This document shows, in pieces, positions 1 through 5,038 of a stretch of 5,038 nucleotides of DNA. The position numbers and the translations under genes were made by a program. The first letter of the stretch is position 1, and each line of letters starts with the position of its first letter. Origin of the DNA: Oscillospiraceae bacterium (GTDB taxonomy: Bacteria; Bacillota; Clostridia; Oscillospirales; Oscillospiraceae); assembly GCA_017936205.1 (NCBI GenBank), contig JAGBGB010000220.1:1-5038 (forward strand), written 5' to 3'. A model generated the notes under the pieces. That model was given only the letters and a program-made list of their open reading frames with translations, searched no databases and was not told the DNA's origin.

Positions 1-60
1 CTGGTTCAGCAGTTTATGAACGGTGATCTGAGTCTGGAAGATATAGAAAATCTTGTATAA
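1..60 (+). CDS. C-terminal end of an upstream gene, probably a PKS subunit with a docking tail (partial)
   Basis: Only the last 19 codons and the TAA stop (58-60) are in the window, read in frame 1. The tail is LVQQFMNGDLSLEDIENLV, a short amphipathic helix, a Gly turn and a second acidic helix. This pattern (hydrophobic pairs, then xGxLSLEDxExL) is typical of the short helical segments at the ends of trans-AT PKS and NRPS/PKS subunits, and it resembles the pattern at the N-terminus of the next protein. The stop lies 18 bases before the next ATG, which supports co-transcription. Calling it a PKS subunit is inference from this tail and the neighbour, because no catalytic domain is visible. It could be another helical C-terminus. 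The reading frame itself is fairly secure because of the tight spacing and sensible composition. Confidence 0.6.
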   Translation: MVQQFMNGDLSLEDIENLV

Positions 61-64
61 TGAG

Positions 65-72
65 AGCAGGTG
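65..72 (+). promoter_or_regulatory. Ribosome-binding site that decides the start of the PKS gene
   Basis: AGCAGGTG differs at one base from the ideal AGGAGGTG and ends 6 bases before the ATG at 79, an ideal spacing. It contains the GTG at 70, which would be an alternative in-frame start three codons earlier. That GTG has only a weak GAGAG three bases upstream. The ATG at 79 is therefore preferred. Confidence 0.55.
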
Positions 73-78
73 CAAGAG

Positions 79-183
79 ATGAATCAAGTAAAGAAGTTTA
101 TATTAACGCAGTTGAGCAAGGGGCTGATCAAACAGGATGAAGCGGTTGCTCTGCTAAAAGAAATCCAGAATGCTTCAGCAGGC
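79..183 (+). other. N-terminal docking helices of the PKS subunit
   Basis: Residues 1-35 form two predicted amphipathic helices around a Gly turn (VKKFILTQLSKGLIKQDEA), ending just before the KS. The style FI..QLSKGxIxxDEAxxLLKE matches the helix-turn-helix leaders that pair with the tail of the preceding subunit in trans-AT assembly lines, not the long coiled coil of cis-AT type I PKSs. The docking role is inferred from sequence pattern and position. Confidence 0.55.
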
Positions 184-3100
184 AAGGTTGGGGATATTGC
201 TATTATCGGTATGGCATGTCGACTGCCTATGTCCGGATCTAAGGAGGAATTCTGGGACAATATTATTCATGGCAGAAGTTGCTTTGTAAGCAAGCCCGCG
301 GATAAGCTGCGTTTTGAGGAAGTTCTGGAGAATCCTCATTATGGTGAATTCATTGAAATGATGTCCTTCCCTGAAGCAAAAAACTTAGAGAGCTTTATTG
401 GTGGCTACATCCCTGATAACGATAAGTTTGATGCTGATTTCTTCAATATTTCCCCTCGTGAGGCCAGATACATTGAACCCGGACAGCGCGTATTTATGGA
501 GCTTGCATGGGCTGCAATAGAAGATGCGGGCTACAGTGGAAGTACGATCCGTGATACCCTGACCGGTGTATTTGTAGGTAAGGATTACTCGAATTCCATG
601 TTCTACAAGCAGATCACAGCTCCGGATCCCATGAAGGTTACCGGTACTTGGGAGGGTCTGCTCGCCAGCCGTGTCAGCTATGCTTTTAACCTCCGTGGAC
701 CTACAATGGTGATCGACACTGCTTGCTCGTCCGGCTTAGTTGCCGTACATGAAGCATGCAATGCATTGCGGAATCACGAATGCGACATGGCTATCGCAGG
801 TGGCTTGTCTATCGGCGCCGGTGGTAACATGGTTGATGGGGACGATAAGAATAATAATAAAACGAATGAGAATTCCGGTACCATCGGTGCAGTAACCTCG
901 GATGACAATCAGGTCCGTACCTTTGATAAAAAGTGCAGCGGTTCTGTTTTTGGCGAGGGTGTTGTAGCCTTTATGCTTAAGCCTTTTGAGGCTGCGCAGA
1001 AGGATCATGACCATGTGTACGCAGTAATCAAGGGTAGCTCTATCAATAATGACGGCGCTTCCAACGGTATCACCGCTCCCAATCCTCTTGCTCAGGAGGC
1101 TGTAATTCTGGACGCATGGAAGCGAGCAGGTGTGAGTGGTGAGTCAATTGACTATGTTGAGGCTCACGGAACAGGTACTCTTTTAGGTGACCCCATTGAG
1201 ATCATTGGTTTGACGAATGCATTTGCAAAGCAGACCAACAGAAAGCAGTTCTGCGGCATAGGGTCCGTAAAAACCAATGTTGGTCACTTGGTTGCAGCTT
1301 CCGGTTGTGCAAGCTTGATGAAGGTCAGTCTTGCCTTACAGAATCAGATGCTGCCTCCCAGCATTAACTTTGAGGAACCGAATCAGAACATTGATTTCTT
1401 GAATTCTCCTGTCTATGTGGTTGACCGTCCAACTCCTTGGGTAAGCGGTGAAAAGCCCAGAAGAGCCGGCATCAATGCCTTTGGCTTCAGTGGTACCAAT
1501 TGTCATATGGTTGTGCAGGAAGCACCGGCTCCTGCCGAAGCATCCTCCCCCTCTAAGCCCAATCAGATCATTTCCTTCTCAGGTAGAACGGAATCCTCCC
1601 TCCGGAGCTTGATCAGAGAGTACTGCAGTTTCCTTTCTCGGAACTCTGACTTGGACTTTGGCGATGTATGTTATACTGCCAATGTTGGACGTGGACACTA
1701 TAGTTGTCGTTTAGCTGTGGTTGCTTCCTCTTTGGAGGAGCTGCGTATTACTTTGGAGAAGGTAGTTGAGCAGGATTTCAGCACCGATTCTATAGAAAAT
1801 GCGTTTATCGGGAAGCATCGAATCGTTTCTGAGAAATACCAGAACCGTGGTGATGGTGAATTAACAGAGAAGGAGCTTCGCAGCTTGTCTTCTCGTGCCC
1901 AAGAATTGCTCCAGTCTCTGGAAGGAAGCCAATTCGAGGATCCTTCAAACCTCAGAGCTCTTGCAGAAGCATATGCGAAGGGAGCAGGTGTTGAGTGGAG
2001 CATCCTTTATAAAGGGGAGATCCACAATAAAGTATCTCTACCTACTTATCGTTTTGATCGCATCGTGTGCTGGGCAGATCCCAAGGTATCTGAGCTTTCC
2101 GACCAGCAGGGGACCAGCGAAAGCGAGAAGCTACATCCTATTGTGGAACGTAAGCTTTCTGACTCTATGAACGAGACTGTATTCCTTGCAAAGTTTGATT
2201 TGTCTAAGCATTGGTTCGTTCAGGAGCATAAGATCATGGGCAGCAATATTGTTCCCGGCACGGCTTATATTGAGTTTGTTAAGGCTGTTTGTGAGGCATA
2301 TTTTAATACTGATCAAATCCAGATCAAGTCCATGACATTCATTCAGCCTCTTGTTGTAGGGGAAGAGCCTAAGGAAGCACATATTATCCTGAAGAAGCAG
2401 GAAAACGGCGTTCGCTTTACCGTTGCTTCCAAGCAGACTGAGGATGACGACTCATGGATCATTCATTCCGAGGGCGAGGCCGGTGTTCATACCGACATAC
2501 CTGTAGATGAATTCCGTGTTGCTGATTATGCCGATGATGGAACAGAGATCGTTATTGAGATCCCCGAGGACGAAACAGATGAGCTCGTTTATATGGGACC
2601 CAGATGGCATTGTGTAGAACATATCTATCGAAATGGTGACATTCTGCAGAGCGAAATCAAACTCAATGATCGCTTCAAGAATGATCTGAACAAATATCAT
2701 TATCATCCCAGCATGGCAGATGCCGCCCTGAATATTCCCCTTCAGGTTTATATCAATCGGGAAATGTATTTGCCGCTCTCTTATCGCAACTTAAAGATTT
2801 ATGACAAGCTGCCCCAGAGATTCTTTAGCAGGCTTGTGAAGATATCCGGTGGTAATGGGTCTGAAACCATGAGCTTCCGAGTGACTCTTGCAGATCCTAC
2901 CGGAAAGATCCTGGCCGAAATTGAAGAGTACACTACGAAGAAGGTCGGAAAGTTTAACAGCTATGTAGCCAACACCTATTACGGTGTCAGAATGCGTAAG
3001 CTTACTCATGATTTGCACAATGGTGAAACGGTGTCCGATCTATCCGGGAATGCCTTGATCTTTGAAGATCGTTCTAACCTTGCTGCTTCCTTTGCAGCCG

Positions 3101-4803
3101 GACTTCCCGAAGGTGTGAAGCCGTATTATGTCAGCTTTGCAGAATGCTGTACCCGTTTGGATGAGGATCATTTCGCAATTAGTGGTGATGAGAATAGTTA
3201 TGACTGGCTATTCAGTCAGCTTGGTTTGAAGACTCTGGATTATGTATTCCACTTTGCAGCTGTAAACACAGAGCATGAGAATATCAAATATGATCAGTAC
3301 GATGAAGAACTGAGACGTGGACTATATAGCCTGTTCTTCTTCACCAAGGCTATGCTCAGACACATCAGCGGCAAGACAGAGTTCTGTGTTGTTACCGATC
3401 ATGCCTATTCCATTCATGATAGGGAAACTGTTAAACCATGGAATCGCTCTGCCTTAGCTCTTGTCAAGACATTAGTGCAGGAGTATACGAATTGTAGCTT
3501 CCGGTGTATTGATATCGGTGATGACGAAAAGGCAGAGGACATTCTCCGATTGTTTTCTGCTGAAGCGGCACCCTTGATCGTTGCACTCCGAAAGGGAAGT
3601 GTTTATGAGGAGGTGCTCGAACTACAGAATGTTACAGAATTGGAAGAGCACTATATCGCACCTCGGAAGGACGGTGTGTACCTGATTACCGGTGGTACCG
3701 GCGGATTAGGTCTTGAAATCGGAAAATACCTTGCTGAAACCGGAGCCGGAACCTTATGCCTCCTTTCCAGACAGGGACTGCCTGCCCGTGAAAAATGGGA
3801 TGGCTTCATTGAGAAGAACCGCAATAAGAAAATGATTGGGAAGATCCTTGCGATTCGCGAAATGGAGGCGCTTGGTGCAAAGGTTCTCGTCAAGAGCGTG
3901 GATGTTTGTGACAGGGAGGCAATGTCCCTGGTGATCACAGATCTCAGATCCGACTATGGTACCGTTCGTGGTATCGTTCACTGTGCCGGCGTTGCAGGGG
4001 ATGGCTTCCTTTATAATAAGTCAGTTGACACCTTTAATGAAGTTATTGATCCGAAGGTTCGGGGCATTTCTCTCCTGTGGGATCTGCTTTCCGATAATAA
4101 ACCGGACTTTATGATTCTCTTCTCTTCCATGCAGTCGGCCTTTGGCGGCTCCGGACAGGGCGATTATACTGCTGCAAATGCTTTCCTTGATGCATATGGT
4201 GATTACTTAAAGAATCACGGAGTAGACGCCAAGACCATTAATTGGCCCGGTTGGAGCGAGACCGGTATGGCTGTGGATTACGGTGTCAGTGATGAAATGA
4301 CATTGTTTAGATCCTTAACCACGAAGAAGGGGCTCATTGCCTTCGACTTTGTCATGCGGCATGATATTAGCAACATTATCCCCGGTGAGCTTAGTATGGA
4401 ATTCCTGAAGTTTGCCGCAGATATGCTGCCCTTTGCGTTGTCGACACCTATTCGACGTGAATTGAATCGGTATTTGTCTAAGAATAGCGACAAGGAGTCC
4501 GGTCAAGGTGGTCGTAGCTTCAATCCTGACGAGCTTGTCATTCTTGGCAAGGATGCCAATGAATACACTTCTATCGAGAAGGAAGTTGCCTTGATCTATG
4601 CTGCAGTTTTGGATCTGACAGAGATCGATATTTTTGAGAACTTTAATGCCATGGGTGGTGACTCCATCATAGCTTCTGAGGTTCTAAAGATTCTCAATGA
4701 GCGTTATGAAGATATTTTGAATATCTCCGATATGTTTACTTATTCTACAGTAACAGACATGGCTGAGCATATCCGTGTCAAACTGGAGGAGAAAAAAGGA
4801 TAG
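79..4803 (+). CDS. Trans-AT type modular polyketide synthase subunit, KS-(AT docking)-DH-KR-ACP
   Basis: A cytoplasmic megasynthase subunit of 1574 residues (numbered from the ATG at 79) carrying one complete reducing module without its own acyltransferase. Order: docking helices about 1-35; KS 39-481 with Cys216, His363 and His403; KS-to-DH linker with AT-docking remnant 495-665; DH about 685-959 with His717 and Asp881; KR structural half about 960-1190; KR catalytic half about 1191-1465 with Ser1350, Tyr1363 and Asn1367; ACP about 1495-1569 with Ser1529. It should extend an incoming acyl chain by one C2 unit, reduce the beta-ketone to a D-hydroxyl and dehydrate it to an enoyl thioester held on the ACP. 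No GHSxG acyltransferase motif, enoylreductase, methyltransferase or thioesterase is seen, so loading and release need other proteins. The frame is open from end to end. A GTG start at 70 would add three residues but lacks a well-spaced ribosome-binding site. It is 18 bases from the upstream stop and 79 from the next start. Product unknown, so no gene symbol is given. Confidence 0.95.
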   Translation: MNQVKKFILTQLSKGLIKQDEAVALLKEIQNASAGKVGDIAIIGMACRLPMSGSKEEFWDNIIHGRSCFVSKPADKLRFEEVLENPHYGEFIEMMSFPEAKNLESFIGGYIPDNDKFDADFFNISPREARYIEPGQRVFMELAWAAIEDAGYSGSTIRDTLTGVFVGKDYSNSMFYKQITAPDPMKVTGTWEGLLASRVSYAFNLRGPTMVIDTACSSGLVAVHEACNALRNHECDMAIAGGLSIGAGGNMVDGDDKNNNKTNENSGTIGAVTSDDNQVRTFDKKCSGSVFGEGVVAFMLKPFEAAQKDHDHVYAVIKGSSINNDGASNGITAPNPLAQEAVILDAWKRAGVSGESIDYVEAHGTGTLLGDPIEIIGLTNAFAKQTNRKQFCGIGSVKTNVGHLVAASGCASLMKVSLALQNQMLPPSINFEEPNQNIDFLNSPVYVVDRPTPWVSGEKPRRAGINAFGFSGTNCHMVVQEAPAPAEASSPSKPNQIISFSGRTESSLRSLIREYCSFLSRNSDLDFGDVCYTANVGRGHYSCRLAVVASSLEELRITLEKVVEQDFSTDSIENAFIGKHRIVSEKYQNRGDGELTEKELRSLSSRAQELLQSLEGSQFEDPSNLRALAEAYAKGAGVEWSILYKGEIHNKVSLPTYRFDRIVCWADPKVSELSDQQGTSESEKLHPIVERKLSDSMNETVFLAKFDLSKHWFVQEHKIMGSNIVPGTAYIEFVKAVCEAYFNTDQIQIKSMTFIQPLVVGEEPKEAHIILKKQENGVRFTVASKQTEDDDSWIIHSEGEAGVHTDIPVDEFRVADYADDGTEIVIEIPEDETDELVYMGPRWHCVEHIYRNGDILQSEIKLNDRFKNDLNKYHYHPSMADAALNIPLQVYINREMYLPLSYRNLKIYDKLPQRFFSRLVKISGGNGSETMSFRVTLADPTGKILAEIEEYTTKKVGKFNSYVANTYYGVRMRKLTHDLHNGETVSDLSGNALIFEDRSNLAASFAAGLPEGVKPYYVSFAECCTRLDEDHFAISGDENSYDWLFSQLGLKTLDYVFHFAAVNTEHENIKYDQYDEELRRGLYSLFFFTKAMLRHISGKTEFCVVTDHAYSIHDRETVKPWNRSALALVKTLVQEYTNCSFRCIDIGDDEKAEDILRLFSAEAAPLIVALRKGSVYEEVLELQNVTELEEHYIAPRKDGVYLITGGTGGLGLEIGKYLAETGAGTLCLLSRQGLPAREKWDGFIEKNRNKKMIGKILAIREMEALGAKVLVKSVDVCDREAMSLVITDLRSDYGTVRGIVHCAGVAGDGFLYNKSVDTFNEVIDPKVRGISLLWDLLSDNKPDFMILFSSMQSAFGGSGQGDYTAANAFLDAYGDYLKNHGVDAKTINWPGWSETGMAVDYGVSDEMTLFRSLTTKKGLIAFDFVMRHDISNIIPGELSMEFLKFAADMLPFALSTPIRRELNRYLSKNSDKESGQGGRSFNPDELVILGKDANEYTSIEKEVALIYAAVLDLTEIDIFENFNAMGGDSIIASEVLKILNERYEDILNISDMFTYSTVTDMAEHIRVKLEEKKG
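193..1521 (+). other. Ketosynthase (KS) domain, catalytic triad intact
   Basis: Residues 39-481, from DIAIIGMACRLP to the C-terminal NAFGFSGTNCHMVVQE block. Cys216 in DTACSSG takes the acyl chain. His363 in VEAHGTGT and His403 in KTNVGHL complete the decarboxylative condensation triad, and Lys398 is present. All catalytic residues are there, so this is an elongating KS, not a KSQ or a KS0. It uses IEPGQR where many KSs have MDPQQR and VFGEG where many have VRGEG. Both look like variants of a subgroup common in Bacillota trans-AT systems (from memory, not computed). An Asn-rich loop at residues 250-270 is described in the findings. Confidence 0.95.
1561..2073 (+). other. KS-DH linker with AT-docking remnant (no acyltransferase)
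   Basis: Residues 495-665. The stretch begins with a ISFSGRTESSLRSL strand-helix and includes GDVCYTANVGRGHYSCRLAV, which matches the post-KS linker seen in AT-containing enzymes. It ends with LAEAYAKGAGVEWSILYKGE and VSLPTYRFDR, the hallmark post-AT linker. About 170 residues replace the roughly 300-residue AT core, and neither GHSxG nor the oxyanion GQGxQ is present. This is the usual layout of trans-AT modules, where a free-standing AT binds the remnant. Confidence 0.85.
2131..2955 (+). other. Dehydratase (DH) domain, double hotdog
   Basis: Residues about 685-959, starting at LHPIVERKL. The first catalytic motif HxxxGxxxxP is complete: His717, Gly721 and Pro726 in EHKIMGSNIVPG. The second motif, normally HPxxxDxxxQ/H, is HPSMADAALN, with the acid Asp881 kept but Asn885 at the Gln/His position. 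The central YGP-like motif reads YMGPRWH at 837-843. It removes water from the beta-hydroxyl left by the KR. The His/Asp dyad is intact, so activity is likely but not certain. Confidence 0.88.
2956..4473 (+). other. Ketoreductase (KR), structural plus catalytic halves, B-type fingerprint
   Basis: The first half (about 960-1190) is the degenerate Rossmann structural subdomain. The second half starts at residue 1198 and carries the NADPH-binding TGGTGGLG (1204-1211). The catalytic set has the standard spacing: Lys1326 in DPKVRG, Ser1350 in LFSS, Tyr1363 and Asn1367 in DYTAAN. The LDD-type loop reads AGD, keeping the decisive Asp1308 exactly 18 residues before the Lys. Phe1355 occupies the place of the A-type Trp, eight residues before the Tyr. 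Together these predict a B-type, D-hydroxyl product, which usually feeds a DH to give a trans double bond. An insert after LSRQGLP (about 1228-1252, rich in Lys/Asn) is common in trans-AT KRs. Confidence 0.92.
4561..4785 (+). other. Acyl carrier protein (ACP) domain
   Basis: Residues about 1495-1569. Ser1529 in MGGDSIIAS is the phosphopantetheine attachment site, and a four-helix pattern surrounds it (IEKEVALIYAAVL before; DISDMF-like and TDMAEHI segments after). The GGDS form is common in hybrid PKS/NRPS and trans-AT carriers. A low-complexity Ser/Gly/Asp linker (about 1470-1494) joins it to the KR. The protein ends five residues past the last helix in KLEEKKG, with no thioesterase and no obvious C-terminal docking segment. 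Confidence 0.93.
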
Positions 4804-4810
4804 GTTATGA

Positions 4811-4861
4811 TTTTGGTCTCACCCCGGTAGTTTTGCTACTGGGGTGGGTCAAAGAATTTTT
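4811..4861 (+). terminator. Strong intergenic hairpin with T-run: intrinsic terminator or intra-operon attenuator
   Basis: The core is an 11-bp stem, CACCCCGGTAG (4820-4830) with CTACTGGGGTG (4836-4846), one G-T wobble and a 5-base TTTTG loop. It extends outward by 4819-4847 and 4818-4848. Past a bulged T4817 it continues with 4811-4816 against 4849-4854 (mostly TTTTG with CAAAG). TTTTT follows at 4857-4861, two bases after the extended stem. This fits an intrinsic terminator starting 7 bases after the PKS stop. The T-run is short, and the next gene's ribosome-binding site comes only 10 bases later with no clear promoter, so partial read-through or an mRNA-processing/stability role is equally possible. 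Confidence 0.6.
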
Positions 4862-4870
4862 GATGAATAC

Positions 4871-4878
4871 AGGAGGGG
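4871..4878 (+). promoter_or_regulatory. Strong ribosome-binding site of the downstream gene
   Basis: AGGAGGGG contains a perfect AGGAGG (4871-4876) placed 6 bases before the ATG at 4883. It fixes the start of the partial downstream gene and indicates efficient translation. Confidence 0.85.
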
Positions 4879-4882
4879 TCGT

Positions 4883-5038
4883 ATGCGTGTAGGCGTATTA
4901 TTCCCGGATGAAACCTCTTTTTACCAGAAAATGGGGTCAGAAATTTACGAGAATTATCCAGATGTGCAGAAACTATATCAGAAAATGAAATTTTCTGCTA
5001 AGCTGGATTTAAGGAACACTTTGATCTACGAAAATGAA
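4883..5038 (+). CDS. N-terminus of a divergent malonyl-CoA:ACP acyltransferase-like protein (partial, runs off the window)
   Basis: 52 codons are visible, open to the window edge, starting MRVGVLFPDETSFYQKMGSE. The pattern fits the first helix-strand unit of FabD/trans-AT enzymes, which read roughly M-[KR]-x-[AG]-F-L-F-P-G-Q-G-S-Q-Y-x-x-M-G-x-x-L-Y-E-N. The strand VGVLFP, the MGSEIYENYPDVQKLYQK helix and the following LDLRNTLIYENE all align in place. The position next to an AT-less PKS makes a trans-acting AT, acyl hydrolase or AT-like subunit the natural candidate. The odd point is that the oxyanion-loop motif GQGSQ is DETSF here. The nucleophile GHSxG region lies beyond the window, so activity cannot be judged. 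The start is secured by the ribosome-binding site. The family call rests on about 50 residues read by eye. Confidence 0.6.
   Translation, partial: MRVGVLFPDETSFYQKMGSEIYENYPDVQKLYQKMKFSAKLDLRNTLIYENE

Noticed and set aside
70..72. GTG at 70 as the start of the PKS gene
   Set aside because: It is in frame, but the best Shine-Dalgarno match (65-72) overlaps it and is spaced correctly only for the ATG at 79. It remains possible and would add three residues.
841..873. AAT-rich run as a microsatellite or mobile-element scar
   Set aside because: The run is in frame, has no flanking direct or inverted repeats that I can see, and reads as a hydrophilic loop in an otherwise intact KS. It is kept only as a loop-length observation.
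736..1014. Minus-strand open frame of 92 codons inside the KS region
   Set aside because: It lies opposite highly conserved KS motifs, has no ribosome-binding site that I can see, and its translation shows no recognisable domain. It is a shadow of the PKS gene, as are the other minus-strand frames at 1698-2003, 2131-2382, 2452-2706, 2791-3018, 3651-3981 and 4278-4506.
1561..2073. Possible embedded acyltransferase domain after the KS
   Set aside because: No GHSxG nucleophile motif, no GQGxQ, and the segment is about 170 residues, far too short. It matches the docking remnant of AT-less modules.
1895..2170. Plus-strand alternative-frame open frame of 91 codons
   Set aside because: It overlaps the AT-docking remnant and the start of the DH in another frame, and the main frame there carries clear linker motifs such as VSLPTYRFDR. 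No sign of a programmed frameshift.
4806..4811. TATGAT as a -10 box for the downstream gene
   Set aside because: It is one base from the consensus, but about 17 bases upstream there is only CTGGAG (4783-4788), not a -35 box. It also sits at the foot of the hairpin, so transcripts from it would start within the hairpin.

Overview
The window is a slice of a modular polyketide synthase (PKS) operon of the trans-acyltransferase (trans-AT, 'AT-less') type. All genes are on the + strand. One complete gene fills about 94% of the window. It lies between the last 19 codons of an upstream gene and the first 52 codons of a downstream gene.

Layout: (1) 1-60 is the C-terminal tail of a preceding protein. 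It resembles the short helical docking tails at the ends of trans-AT PKS subunits. (2) 79-4803 is a single-module PKS subunit of 1574 residues, ordered N-terminal docking helices / ketosynthase (KS) / AT-docking remnant / dehydratase (DH) / ketoreductase (KR) / acyl carrier protein (ACP). It has no AT, enoylreductase, methyltransferase or thioesterase. (3) 4804-4882 is a short gap with a strong GC-rich hairpin followed by a T-run, then a near-perfect Shine-Dalgarno sequence. (4) 4883 to the window edge is the start of a gene that reads like the N-terminus of a malonyl-CoA:ACP transacylase (FabD/trans-AT fold), but its GQGSQ oxyanion-loop motif is replaced by DETSF.

How the parts fit: the upstream subunit would pass its chain to this subunit through matching terminal helices. 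The KS would extend it by two carbons with an extender unit loaded onto the ACP by a separate AT. The KR (B-type fingerprint, so a D-configured hydroxyl is predicted) and the DH would then convert the beta-keto group to an alpha,beta-unsaturated one, most likely a trans double bond. With no releasing domain, the chain goes on to another protein. The product cannot be named from this window.

Organism: the purine-rich AGGAGG ribosome-binding site, tight gene packing, G+C in the mid-40s percent (rough count of a few lines) and the KS/KR sequence style point to a member of the Bacillota (Clostridia or Paenibacillus-like). This is an inference, not an identification.
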